From the NCBI GenBank assembly GCA_035353175.1, contig DAOPZC010000002.1, positions 158,579-222,578 of the forward strand: 64,000 bases of DNA, read 5' to 3'. Shown here in pieces: positions 27,418 to 36,332 of the stretch (position 1 is the first letter of the stretch; every line of letters begins with the position of its first letter). The notes beneath the pieces were generated by a model. That model was given only the letters and a program-made list of their open reading frames with translations. It was not told the origin of the DNA and searched no databases. The DNA is from DAOPZC01 sp035353175. GTDB lineage: Bacteria; Verrucomicrobiota; Kiritimatiellia; RFP12; UBA1067. The translations under genes were made by a program, and so were the position numbers.

Positions 27418-28596
27418 CTACGCATGCGGCGCGGCAGCGGGTTTGGGTGCGGAGTAGCCGGCCGGGGGCATCTGGACAAGGTCGGCGTCGGCTGCGGTGA
27501 ACTGTTCCAGCATGTAGCCGTCGTCCGGGTGCCACCAGCAGTAGACCTCGTCGCCCCATGTGATGGGGGCTTGGTCGAGCAGGAAACGGCTGTGCGGCTT
27601 GATGGCCGAGACGCGGTGTGTGTCGGCGGCGATCCAGTACTTCGTGTACGTCCCCTGGTAGACGATGTCGGTCACCTTGCAGCGGAACACGTTGATGCGG
27701 GAGCCCTTTTCTGGGGGAGGGGGCGTGGGGGTGACGCGGATCTTTTCGGGTCGCACGCTCAGGTGCACCTGGCTGCCGGCGCTGATGTTCTTGTCATTGA
27801 AGCAGAGGATATCGGCGAAACCTTTGACCGCGAGTTTGCAATAGTCGCCATCGACCTCGGTGACGGTGCCCTCGAAGAAGTTGGTGTCGCCGATGAACGC
27901 CGCCACGAATCCGGACCGGGGCGCCTCGTAGATTTTGGCGGGCGGGTCGAGCTGTGCGATGCGTCCTTGGTTCATGACCGCGATGCGGTCGCTGAGACTC
28001 ATGGCTTCGCCCTGGTCGTGGGTCACATAAACGAACGTGATGCCGACCTGGTCGTGGAGGATGTCCAGTTCGAGCAGCATGTGCTGGCGGAGCTTGAGGT
28101 CCAGCGCCGCCAGCGGCTCGTCCAGCAACAGGACTTGCGGCCGGTCGACGAGGGCGCGGGCGATGGCGACGCGCTGTTTCTGCCCCCCGCTGATCTGCGA
28201 GGGGTATTTGAAGGCGTGGTCCGACATCTTGATGAGTTCGAGCATGCCCTCGACCGCCTTGCTGACCTCCGCTTTGGGATAATGGGCCACCCGGAGGCTG
28301 AAGGCGATGTTCTCCCAGACCGTCATGTTGGGGAAAAGCGCGTAGTTCTGGAAAATCGTGTGGACGCGCCGCAGGTTGGGGGGCAGGTCGGTGATGTCGC
28401 GGCCGTCCAGATAGATGCGTCCGGAATCGGGGGTCTCGAAGCCGCCCAGCATGCGCAACAGGGTGGTTTTGCCGCAACCGCTCGGACCGAGCAACGAAAA
28501 GAACTCGCCCTTCTGGACGCTGAGCGAAACGGCGTGAACGGCCGTCAATGCGCCGAACCGCTTGGTCACGTTGTCGAAAACAAGGAAGTCGGACAC
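27418..28596 (-). CDS. potA: Spermidine/putrescine ABC transporter ATPase PotA
   Basis: The 392-residue ATPase drives polyamine uptake. It has Walker A GPSGCGKTT, signature ISGGQKQRVAIARAL (Ile instead of the usual Leu), Walker B LLLDEPLAALD and the switch His in YVTHDQ. The C-terminal TOBE-type domain begins near residue 280. The start is GTG 28596, since the nearby ATG is out of frame. It is the first gene of potABCD and has a good promoter upstream. Confidence 0.93.
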   Translation of the reverse strand: MSDFLVFDNVTKRFGALTAVHAVSLSVQKGEFFSLLGPSGCGKTTLLRMLGGFETPDSGRIYLDGRDITDLPPNLRRVHTIFQNYALFPNMTVWENIAFSLRVAHYPKAEVSKAVEGMLELIKMSDHAFKYPSQISGGQKQRVAIARALVDRPQVLLLDEPLAALDLKLRQHMLLELDILHDQVGITFVYVTHDQGEAMSLSDRIAVMNQGRIAQLDPPAKIYEAPRSGFVAAFIGDTNFFEGTVTEVDGDYCKLAVKGFADILCFNDKNISAGSQVHLSVRPEKIRVTPTPPPPEKGSRINVFRCKVTDIVYQGTYTKYWIAADTHRVSAIKPHSRFLLDQAPITWGDEVYCWWHPDDGYMLEQFTAADADLVQMPPAGYSAPKPAAAPHA

Positions 28597-28648
28597 CTCA
28601 CATACTCCATATTAAAGGAACCCGCCGCAGCAGCTGTAAACGCGGTGA

Positions 28649-28677
28649 ACTTTAGAAAACAGAGGGGGGGGTGTCAA
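28649..28677 (-). promoter_or_regulatory. Promoter of the potABCD operon
   Basis: On the minus strand a consensus TTGACA (28677-28672) and TAAAGT (28654-28649) are 17 bases apart. The start site would be about 46 bases before the GTG of potA. The spacer holds a run of eight C residues. Confidence 0.6.
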
Positions 28678-28782
28678 TGAGATATTTCCCTCTTTTTTCA
28701 ATATACAGCAGAATACGATGATGATAACATAAGTATGGAATTGTGGGATAAGTATCCATTCTCTTAAGAGTGAGGTAGGAAC

Positions 28783-30000
28783 ATGAAAAACGTTTATTTG
28801 CAGGCCGCTTTGGTGCTCGGACTGGCTTTTTGTTGCGTGCAGACCAAGGCGCAGGATCCGACATACACCTTGACAAACCAGAACACGTCGGCGGAGACCA
28901 CGTTCACAAATACGCTCGGCACGTCTGAACTGTCCGGGTCCATGATCGTCTTCGAGGGGCAGTTGGAGGCGGCGATTCCGGTTGCGAAGGGTGTAAATCC
29001 TACCACGGGTTTTTATGTGGCCTCGCTGCAGTTGCTGACGCAGATCAAGCTGTTCGACGAACTGCCCGCCTCCAACGAGGTCGGCAATGTGCAGGGTGCC
29101 GTGGCGGCGCTGCGCGATGCGCCCGAGTCGACGGACGGAACGTATTACGTATGGGCCGTGACGAACAGTACTGCGCCGATCGCTTGGGTGCCGCTCTATG
29201 TGAACGGCACGACGACGCCGATCACCGTCAAGGAAAGCGCCACCAACTACATCACATTTGTTTTCAACTATACCGCTTTGACTAATTCCACTCCTGGTCC
29301 CGTCACTTATCAGGTCTTTATCGGCGCGACACCGACGACGCAGGTGGCGTCGGAATCGATGGTCTCCGCCACATCGGAAGCCGCCGGCATCAACGGCGTC
29401 AGCCTGTTGGGAGTCGGTGGCCTGGAGGCGTTTTCTTCGGCCACCGGCGTGACCGGGCCGCTCTCCTCGTCGATCGGCTTCAGCGTGTATGCCACGGCCA
29501 ACGGCGTGCTTTTGGTGCTCGACCCGGTTAATGAGCAGGGTTCTGGCTGGTTCACCGTCTTCGCCGAGATCAACGGCCAATGGGTCGAGGTCGGCAAGGT
29601 CCAGGCAGACGGCTCCGGGCATTACGAGTTCATCGCTTATCCCGGTCTCCTGCAAGTTGGCCAGTCCTATAAGTTCCACGTGGTTGACGAGATCGGCAAT
29701 GGGCATGATCTGGGGCAGGCCGTCGCGATCAAGACGATCAAAATGGAAAAAATCACGATGACCCCCGAATACATGACCGTTAACTTCAATTCCGAGGCCG
29801 GACGGTTTTATCAGGTCTTCAGCGCCGAAAGCCTGACCGCGGAAACGTGGACCGCCACGACGATCTACTACCCAGTGGACGGCGGAAATTGGGACTACGG
29901 TTCGGAGCCCTTCACGGCTGCCGGGACAACGACCACGATCCGCATCCCGCGCAACACGACCAAGGGATTCTTCAAAATCCGGAAGGTTAACGTCAACTGA
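28783..30000 (+). CDS. Secreted protein with fibronectin-like C-terminus
   Basis: The 405-residue protein has a signal peptide ending KAQ near residue 24 and AGGTAGGAAC before the ATG. Most of it is Thr/Ser/Val/Gly-rich beta structure without a recognisable catalytic motif. The C-terminal 80 residues (GRFYQVFSAESLTAETWTA, then GFFKIRKVNVN) have the pattern of the small beta-sandwich seen at the end of many PVC-group exported proteins. The function is unknown. It is divergent from potA and followed by a terminator. Confidence 0.65.
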   Translation: MKNVYLQAALVLGLAFCCVQTKAQDPTYTLTNQNTSAETTFTNTLGTSELSGSMIVFEGQLEAAIPVAKGVNPTTGFYVASLQLLTQIKLFDELPASNEVGNVQGAVAALRDAPESTDGTYYVWAVTNSTAPIAWVPLYVNGTTTPITVKESATNYITFVFNYTALTNSTPGPVTYQVFIGATPTTQVASESMVSATSEAAGINGVSLLGVGGLEAFSSATGVTGPLSSSIGFSVYATANGVLLVLDPVNEQGSGWFTVFAEINGQWVEVGKVQADGSGHYEFIAYPGLLQVGQSYKFHVVDEIGNGHDLGQAVAIKTIKMEKITMTPEYMTVNFNSEAGRFYQVFSAESLTAETWTATTIYYPVDGGNWDYGSEPFTAAGTTTTIRIPRNTTKGFFKIRKVNVN

Positions 30001-30025
30001 GGTACGGAAAGCGGTTGATCAACAG

Positions 30026-30060
30026 AAAAGGCGGTTCCCGCAAGGGAGCCGCCTTTTTGT
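30026..30060 (+). terminator. Strong intrinsic terminator
   Basis: AAAAGGCGGTTCCC pairs with GGGAGCCGCCTTTT around a GCAA tetraloop (one G-T wobble), followed by TTTTTGTTT. It serves the secreted-protein gene; the A-rich left arm gives a weaker terminator for the opposite strand. Confidence 0.88.
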
Positions 30061-30073
30061 TTGGGGGGAAGCA

Positions 30074-30415
30074 TCATTCGCCGTAGAAGACTAAACTGCG
30101 GCGCTCGTAGACGCTGTTCATCACCGACAGCGTCTGGAGATCCGCATAGCGGATTTCCGTCATGCCGGCCCGCTGCATGGCTTCGGCCACGGCGCGGTCG
30201 GTCCACAGCACGGAAAGATTCGCCTGCGTGATAGGTTCTTTGAGCTGCGTGAGGCCGATGCGGCAGGATTTTTTGCCGACGCGGCCTGATCGCGCATCGT
30301 CGGGCAAAGCATAGGGCGTTGTCGTGCAGGTGAACAGATAGCCGCGCGGCGCGAAACAGCCGCACGAGCACAACAGCAGGAGACAAAGAAAAACGAAACG
30401 CCGGTCAGTTGCCAT
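30074..30415 (-). CDS. TRL-like lipoprotein
   Basis: A 113-residue protein with signal peptide and lipobox (LLLLCSCGC, Cys near 18-20). After it comes 'YLFTCTTTPYALP', 'SGRVGKKSCRIGL' and an ending 'EIRYADLQTLSVMNSVYERRSLVFYGE', matching the TRL-like family of small lipoproteins (conserved G/K-S-C and a C-terminal VYGx end). Function is unknown. It overlaps the next gene by 11 bases. Confidence 0.72.
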   Translation of the reverse strand: MATDRRFVFLCLLLLCSCGCFAPRGYLFTCTTTPYALPDDARSGRVGKKSCRIGLTQLKEPITQANLSVLWTDRAVAEAMQRAGMTEIRYADLQTLSVMNSVYERRSLVFYGE

Positions 30416-30719
30416 AGACGACCGTGGTGTTGCTCATGTAAAGGCCGAACAGGATGTTGAGGAACGCGCGGTCCGCATATTCGAGCGTGGTGAGCTGGCC
30501 GTTGCTTGCGGCTTTCTGAAGGCCGGCGTCGCCCCAGGCCACGAGCCAGGCGACCGAATGGGTTGAAGCTTCGCCCGACCGGGTCACGGTCTTCGTGTTC
30601 CGGAATTCACCGCTCATGGGAACGCGGACATCGGAGTACACGCATCCGGAGAGGATGAGTCCGGCGAGGGCGGTAGCTGCGGCACACAGGTTTCTTTGCA
30701 TAACGCATTGTTCTTTCAT
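30405..30719 (-). CDS. TRL-like lipoprotein, second copy
   Basis: A 104-residue lipoprotein, lipobox LILSGC (Cys26 from this start). The sequence VYSDVRVPMSGEF, then AWGDAGLQKAASNGQLTTLEYADRAF and MSNTTVVYGN closely matches the TRL-like pattern (GDA/S.. AA.NG, ..D.., YG at the end). It begins 1 base after the stop of the upstream peptidase gene (TGAATG), so it is likely translationally coupled. An alternative start is ATG 30701, giving a neater signal peptide. Confidence 0.75.
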   Translation of the reverse strand: MKEQCVMQRNLCAAATALAGLILSGCVYSDVRVPMSGEFRNTKTVTRSGEASTHSVAWLVAWGDAGLQKAASNGQLTTLEYADRAFLNILFGLYMSNTTVVYGN

Positions 30720-32309
30720 TCAGGGATCCATCGGGTCGTACTGCATGGCCGAGCCGCGACGCTTCAGCCAGAACTCGCGGAAATTCTGCTGGAACACGGT
30801 CATGTCCACATCCGCGAACGCCTGCAGGGTGGCCTGCGCGGTGTCGTGGGTTTGGACGAGTGCGGCGGCATAGGCCGGAAGGATGTTCTTGAAAGGCGTG
30901 TTCCGTTCGAGCGGCGCGCCTTTCTGGAAATAGTAGGCGAGGCCCCAAGCCACCGCGTATTTCAGCCTGCGGGCCGCCGTCGTCCCGTCGTAGAATTCGG
31001 CGTAGGAGGCGTCCAGCAGGCCTGGCAGCAGCGTGACTGCGGCCTCGATGTTTTCGAGCAGCAGAGCGCAGCGCCCCTCGTCTTCTGGGATCGTCACCTT
31101 CCCTTTTTTGGTCACTTCGGCGTTCTCGAAAAGACAGGCGTGGCCCTCGTTGAGCCACGGCGCGGCGCCGAGCATGCAGGTGGCATGGGAAAGATACTGG
31201 TGGAAAGCCTCGTGCCGGATGATCTTTAGCATGTCGTCTTTGTTGGCCTGCTGAAACAGGACCAGTTCGCGTCTGCCCGGCATCCACATTCCCGAAGACC
31301 ATGCCTGATCTGCGCCGACGTAACGCACGTAATCGTCGCGCGTCTGGAAGAGCCGGAGCAGCGCAATATCGCTTTCGCGCGTGAGCGGCGGCACGAGTGC
31401 GAGGAACGCTTGGCGCAGCGCGGGAAGGGTGTCCTTCAGGTCGCGGATGACCGATTTGCCTACCTCGGTGTGGACGTCGGACAGGATGATGTACCCGTCC
31501 GTCTCGGCGAACCACCAGTCGTCATAGTTCTCCACGCTCTTGCGGGCTTCGACACGGACGGGGTGGTAAGGTTGGTCCGGCGCTTTCTCGCCTTTGCGCA
31601 AGGTCGAGACCTCCTCGGCCGCCACGCCCTCGTCCCTGGATGTGCGCGGAGGCAGGGCGATCTGCCCGAGGAACAGCTCTTCGAACTGCTTCCGCAAGGC
31701 TTGGGCGTCCGTCTCGGCGGGGGCTTGGAGCGTCACGCAGAACCAGTCGAAATTCTTGGTGTTGCCGATGCGCCGGGGGTGGAAAGCATAAACGAGCAGG
31801 GCCGGCCGGGCGCAGGGGTAAAACAGCACCTCATCCAGCGCGACGCCGTTGAGCTTCAGCGTCTCCGGCTCGTAGACCGGAGCGTCGACGAAGGTGGCGA
31901 CCCACTCGTTGACATGGCTGCGGTTTTGGGGGTCGACGAGGTTTGCGTCGTCGTCCTGCTCGATGCCGAAACGTCTGCGTGAGATATGCTCTTCCGTGAA
32001 GGATGGCAGGCGATGGGTCGCACGTCCGATGATGAGGCGGTTGCCGTCGGGATCGTGCCAGCGGGCACAACACTGGCTGTTGTACCAGAGCTCGTGAGGC
32101 GTGAAGCGGTCTTCGCGCGCGAGCTCTTCTCCGCCGACCAGCAGATAGGCGTGCGCCTGCGGCATGGCGAGCGGCTCGCTTTTGGCGCGGGCGAGATTCG
32201 GCAGCATGAATCCGAGGTTCGGGTAGTTCTTGACCGGAGCAAATGAAACCGACGCATGCGCCGAGGCGACCGCACACAGTAGGGCCAGAAAGGCAGACCG
32301 CTTTGTCAT
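30720..32309 (-). CDS. Secreted gluzincin-like metallopeptidase (DUF1570-like)
   Basis: The 529-residue exported protein has a short signal peptide (MTKRSAFLALLCAVASAHA). A zinc-binding HEAFH motif occurs at His366-Glu367-His370 with a third ligand likely Glu388 in PWLNEGH, the arrangement of peptidase MA clan (gluzincin) families such as DUF1570. The N-terminal half is beta-rich and unassigned. Upstream of two TRL-like lipoprotein genes, with direct contact to the second, it probably acts in the envelope with them. The substrate is unknown. Confidence 0.72.
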   Translation of the reverse strand: MTKRSAFLALLCAVASAHASVSFAPVKNYPNLGFMLPNLARAKSEPLAMPQAHAYLLVGGEELAREDRFTPHELWYNSQCCARWHDPDGNRLIIGRATHRLPSFTEEHISRRRFGIEQDDDANLVDPQNRSHVNEWVATFVDAPVYEPETLKLNGVALDEVLFYPCARPALLVYAFHPRRIGNTKNFDWFCVTLQAPAETDAQALRKQFEELFLGQIALPPRTSRDEGVAAEEVSTLRKGEKAPDQPYHPVRVEARKSVENYDDWWFAETDGYIILSDVHTEVGKSVIRDLKDTLPALRQAFLALVPPLTRESDIALLRLFQTRDDYVRYVGADQAWSSGMWMPGRRELVLFQQANKDDMLKIIRHEAFHQYLSHATCMLGAAPWLNEGHACLFENAEVTKKGKVTIPEDEGRCALLLENIEAAVTLLPGLLDASYAEFYDGTTAARRLKYAVAWGLAYYFQKGAPLERNTPFKNILPAYAAALVQTHDTAQATLQAFADVDMTVFQQNFREFWLKRRGSAMQYDPMDP

Positions 32310-32349
32310 GATGGGCTTTCGGGCGCGGTCCGGTCCGTCGGATGCGCCT

Positions 32350-35076
32350 TTACTCCTTCACGATCTCGTAGAGCAGCGTGGCGGAGTCCGGTCGTCCGTC
32401 GACGGCAGCGGTGAAGGCCAGCCGGCCCTTGACCACCCGTGCGGGGATCTTGGCCACCCGCCTTCCGCCAGTAGACAACGCATATACTTTATACGCTTTA
32501 GCCGGTTTGACGGCAAGCCTGATCTCGGCTTTGCCGTTGCGCGCGAGGTGCGGCAATCCGCCCCACGCCAGCAGGGTTTTGCGTGACTGCTGGGCATAGC
32601 GGATGCCGCTGTTCTGCACGTCCGTCAGATGCGTCAGCAAGAGCCGGGGAGATTCTTGGATGGGGGCGCTGTCAAGCGAACTGATCCAGACGGTGGCGGC
32701 GGTCTCCCCCACGTCGAAGATCAGATCGCCGGCGTCCACGATTCCCTTTTCGGTGAAGCCGCCGCAGGTGCGCGGCGTCTTCAGCACAAAGGTGCCGTAT
32801 TCCCGGTCGAGCGAGACCGCGCCGTCGCCTGCGGGCGGCAGGGACGCGGCGGGATCGGCTGCGAGCAACTTGCGGATTTCGGCGGAGGGCGTCGCGTAGA
32901 CGTCGGGGAAACGCCCAGACCACGTGACGTTGGCGGCGGGGGCATCGGCGACCTGCGTGCCCAAGCGCGCGAACCAGGCCAGCCAGCGCCAGTCGGTGAA
33001 ATTCATCGGCATGCGGTCGCGCATCTGGAGCACGTCGTTTTTCGGGAGCACCAGCGCATAGGTCTGTTTGAGCGGCGCCAGGTCGCCGCGCAGGAAGAGA
33101 CAGAGCGAAGCGCGTTCCGCCGCCAGCGAGAGCGGGTCGGCCGCCATGTCGAAGTAGTTCATGGCGTAACCGTCCGGCTGGAGGAGGCTTTCGCGGCTGT
33201 GGCTGAAGGTGAAGCGCCAGATGCCGGACCAGTCCTGCAGCGCGCCCATCGTTCCCGTGACGATGCCGCCGACGCCGCGGAAGCGCCCGGGGCCCGAGTA
33301 GTTGTACTCGGTGATGGTGAAGGGCTTGTCCAGCAGGCGCGTGAAGACGACATTCTGTGCGCCCATCGCTTCGTTCCTGATGGGGTTGACGTTGGCGCAC
33401 TTGCTGGGCAGGGCCCACGGGCGTTCGATGAATTCAGGGTGATCGACGTAAAAGTGGTCGTCCACATAGTCGAAGAGCTCGCTGCGCGGCACCTGGTCCG
33501 AGGCATGGTTGGTCCAGGCGCTGCGGTCGGTGACGAGCGCGCGGCAGTTGATCTCAGCGCGCAAGAAAACCTTCAGCCGCGTGATCATCCGGTCTTCGGT
33601 GTCTTTGAGGAAAAGGACGAATGCGGTCGTGTGCCGGTTGCTCTCGTAGATGCTGCCGGGCAGCGTGGCCGGAATGCCGGCATAGGCCTGAGGCTCCTTC
33701 GCCTGCCGTTCGGCGAGCCACTTGGCCCACGCCTGCTGCCACTCCGGGATATCCCGCATTTCGCTCAGGTAGTTGCCGAAATTGCCCTCGTTGATCATCG
33801 CCAGCCAGGCCAGCGCGGGCTCGTCCGCGTAGCGGCGGCCGGTGTAAGGGTTGACGTGGGTCAGCAGCTGGCGCGTGAAAGCCTTAAGGTTCTCCATGGC
33901 CCCGTCATGCACGGGTACAAGCACCTTGAACGCGTTCATTTCGATCTTGCCGTCGCGGTCGATGCCCACGCTGCGCCAGGGCACGGGGCGTGAGACGTAG
34001 AGGTCGGTGGTGACATAGATGCCGTTCGAGATGCAGGCCGCCATCAGCGCGTCGAGGCGCGCGAGATTCTGCGGGTTGAGGGTGGTGCCGTCCGGCGAGC
34101 CCTCGACGAGCCCGCCGTCGTGGTGGTGCAGGCGCAGGGCGTTGTAGCCGGTGCGCGCCAGACGCGCGGCGAGGCGCGCGGCGTCGTTTGGTTCGAGGTA
34201 GTTCGCGGAGAAACAGAGGTTGACGCCATAGAAGCGTTGCGGCAAGCCCGGCTTGTTTTCGAATTCGAAATGCGGTCCTTTCGAGACGACTCGGCCGTGT
34301 TTTCCCGCGGGGGCGTCGGTTAGGCCGAGGCGCGAGAAGTCCAGCGCCGACCCCGCCGCAATATCGGGATCGGGTTTGAGCGGGATCCACCCCGCCCCGG
34401 CCTGAATGGTGACGGGCTCATCGAAGGTGAGGTTCTGCGCTTCATGCGCGGCGAGCGTGAAGCGGACGGTGAAAGGCTCGTTCGCCTTGAACGTTTTCGT
34501 GCCCCCGACATGCCCGATGCGCACCGAGAACGAGGGCCCCCACTGGCGGTCGTCCTGAATCATGGCGCCGGTCGCCTCGGGGAAGGAGAAGGATAAGCGT
34601 TCCTTGCCGTCCCGGGAGGAGAGGGCCAGCGCGCGGGACAACCGCGAGACGATGAGAAGGTCTTTGCGGTCGCGGGGCATCTCCCCGCGCTGCCCGTCGC
34701 AGACCCATGTGCCGCCCGCGAAGCGGTCGGTCGGCAGCGACAGCCCGACGTACAGGCAGTTGAGCGTCACGTCGCGCTCAGGCGTGAACGTGTAGGCCGC
34801 CTCGACCGCGCCGTCGGCAGCCGGCTTGAACAAGGCCTTTCCGCGAACGGTTCCCGCGCTGTTCATCTCCAGTTTGAACGCATAGGTGCCGTCAGCCTCG
34901 CGGACGGTGCCTCCGGTGGCGCGCAGGCCTTGCCAGTCGGTGGTGAAAAGCTGCGGCGCGAGTTCGCATTTCGGGCGGTCGAGTTCCAGCGTCGCGGCCG
35001 AGGTGGCGAGCGTCTCTGCGGCGCGGCCCGCCATCGCGCAGGTGCAGAGTAACAGAGGCAGAGCGAGTCGTTTCAT
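32350..35076 (-). CDS. Secreted clan GH-A-type glycoside hydrolase
   Basis: The 908-residue protein has a signal peptide (MKRLALPLLLCTCAMAGRAA). The first 240 residues are beta-sandwich-like; the middle is a TIM barrel with 'FYGVNLCFSANYLEPNDA', LARTGYNALRLHHHDGG, a likely acid/base Glu430 in MINEGN and a likely nucleophile Glu590 in TITEYNYSGPG. These positions suit GH5/GH42-like clan GH-A enzymes. A beta-sandwich follows. The start ATG 35076 overlaps the stop of the U32 gene by 4 bases. The longer open frame to 36132 is a fusion with shadow sequence. The substrate is unknown. Confidence 0.78.
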   Translation of the reverse strand: MKRLALPLLLCTCAMAGRAAETLATSAATLELDRPKCELAPQLFTTDWQGLRATGGTVREADGTYAFKLEMNSAGTVRGKALFKPAADGAVEAAYTFTPERDVTLNCLYVGLSLPTDRFAGGTWVCDGQRGEMPRDRKDLLIVSRLSRALALSSRDGKERLSFSFPEATGAMIQDDRQWGPSFSVRIGHVGGTKTFKANEPFTVRFTLAAHEAQNLTFDEPVTIQAGAGWIPLKPDPDIAAGSALDFSRLGLTDAPAGKHGRVVSKGPHFEFENKPGLPQRFYGVNLCFSANYLEPNDAARLAARLARTGYNALRLHHHDGGLVEGSPDGTTLNPQNLARLDALMAACISNGIYVTTDLYVSRPVPWRSVGIDRDGKIEMNAFKVLVPVHDGAMENLKAFTRQLLTHVNPYTGRRYADEPALAWLAMINEGNFGNYLSEMRDIPEWQQAWAKWLAERQAKEPQAYAGIPATLPGSIYESNRHTTAFVLFLKDTEDRMITRLKVFLRAEINCRALVTDRSAWTNHASDQVPRSELFDYVDDHFYVDHPEFIERPWALPSKCANVNPIRNEAMGAQNVVFTRLLDKPFTITEYNYSGPGRFRGVGGIVTGTMGALQDWSGIWRFTFSHSRESLLQPDGYAMNYFDMAADPLSLAAERASLCLFLRGDLAPLKQTYALVLPKNDVLQMRDRMPMNFTDWRWLAWFARLGTQVADAPAANVTWSGRFPDVYATPSAEIRKLLAADPAASLPPAGDGAVSLDREYGTFVLKTPRTCGGFTEKGIVDAGDLIFDVGETAATVWISSLDSAPIQESPRLLLTHLTDVQNSGIRYAQQSRKTLLAWGGLPHLARNGKAEIRLAVKPAKAYKVYALSTGGRRVAKIPARVVKGRLAFTAAVDGRPDSATLLYEIVKE

Positions 35077-36299
35077 GGTTCGGGGGTTCCTTTCACGATA
35101 AACACTTTGTCGTTGGGCCGTACGCGCTGAGGGCAGGGAAAGGTGATCCACGTGCCGCGTTCGGCGCGGGTGCAGACCTCCTCGTCGCGGCGCAGGTCGG
35201 TGACGGTCAGGTCGACCACGCCGGAGGTCGGCCCGTGGATGGAGAGCGCGTCGCCGAGCGTGACGGGCTGATCTTGGACCGCGATTTGGACGGCGTGCGC
35301 TTTGGAGTAGTACTTCAACACCACGCCCACATGCCGTTTTTTCGTGGTGGCTTGGTTCGCGTCGGTGTCGGTGTACTGGTCCACCCCGGGACGCCCGTGA
35401 TAGAGGCCGCATCCGAACTCGCGGTGGTAGACCTTGGCGCAGTCGGCGGTCAGGCGCTCCGCGAGCGCCGGCGAAAAGGAGCCGTCGAGCACGGCGGCGA
35501 CGGCGGCGCGGTAGGCGGCGACCACCGTCTTGACGTATTCGGGGTTGCGCGCGCGGCCTTCGATCTTGAACGATGCGACGCCGGCGGCCATGAGCCGGTC
35601 GACGAACGGCAGCGAACAGAGGTCGCGCGCCGAGAGCACGGTGTGCGGTGTGACCACGAAAGCGGCGTTGGCGTTCTCGCCTTCGCGGACTTCCTGGATC
35701 AGAAACTCGCGTCGGCAAGGCTGGTGGCATTCGCCGCGGTTGCTGGAACAGCCGTAGGCGTCGTGGGAGAGCAGGCAGCGGCCCGAGACCGCCACGCAGA
35801 CGGCACCGTGCACGAACGTCTCGACTTCGACGCCGGCGTTTTTCGCGATCTCGGCAACCTCCGCGAGTGTACACTCGCGCGCCAGCACGACTCGGCTCGC
35901 GCCCTGAGCTTTCAGGAAGCGGGCTGCGGCCGAATTGGAACAGGACATCTGCGTGGAGACGTGGAAGGGAATGCCGAGCCTTTTGCAGTTCTCGACCGCA
36001 GCCCAGTCCGCCACGATGGCGGCGTCGATGTGGGGCTGGGCGAAACGGAGCGTCTCTTCTGCGAAAAAAAGCTCTTTTTCGAAGAGGAGCGTGTTGAGCG
36101 TGAGATAGAGCTTCACACCTCGCGCGCGGCAACGCCGGGACGCTTCGGGCAGCGTCTCGCGCGTGAAGTTGCGCGTGGCCATTTGCCGCATGTTGAGCGA
36201 ATCAAGCCCGAGATATACCGCGTCCGCGCCCGCGTCGAGCGCGGCCTGAAGGCAGGTCATGTCGCCGGCCGGGGCCAGAATTTCGGGTGCATTGAACAT
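35073..36299 (-). CDS. Peptidase U32 family protein (TrhP-like)
   Basis: The 408-residue protein starts MFNAPEILAPAGDMTCLQAAL, the U32 N-terminus. The family signature is clear: ETFVHGAVCVAVSGRCLLS with Cys168 and Cys175, then SSNRGECHQPCRREF with Cys191 and Cys195, four cysteines likely to bind an Fe-S cluster. U32 proteins such as TrhP (YegQ) hydroxylate U34 of tRNA; others act in ubiquinone synthesis or as collagenase. The length, with a C-terminal beta domain, fits TrhP best. Its gene overlaps the glycosidase gene downstream. Confidence 0.88.
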   Translation of the reverse strand: MFNAPEILAPAGDMTCLQAALDAGADAVYLGLDSLNMRQMATRNFTRETLPEASRRCRARGVKLYLTLNTLLFEKELFFAEETLRFAQPHIDAAIVADWAAVENCKRLGIPFHVSTQMSCSNSAAARFLKAQGASRVVLARECTLAEVAEIAKNAGVEVETFVHGAVCVAVSGRCLLSHDAYGCSSNRGECHQPCRREFLIQEVREGENANAAFVVTPHTVLSARDLCSLPFVDRLMAAGVASFKIEGRARNPEYVKTVVAAYRAAVAAVLDGSFSPALAERLTADCAKVYHREFGCGLYHGRPGVDQYTDTDANQATTKKRHVGVVLKYYSKAHAVQIAVQDQPVTLGDALSIHGPTSGVVDLTVTDLRRDEEVCTRAERGTWITFPCPQRVRPNDKVFIVKGTPEP

Positions 36300-36332
36300 G
36301 GATGCCGTCGAGTATAGCGGATCGTCGCGCAG

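Noticed and set aside
32350..36132. 1,260-codon minus-strand frame read as one giant protein
   Set aside because: Only the part from ATG 35076 has a signal peptide and hydrolase motifs; the upstream part is a shadow of the U32 gene.
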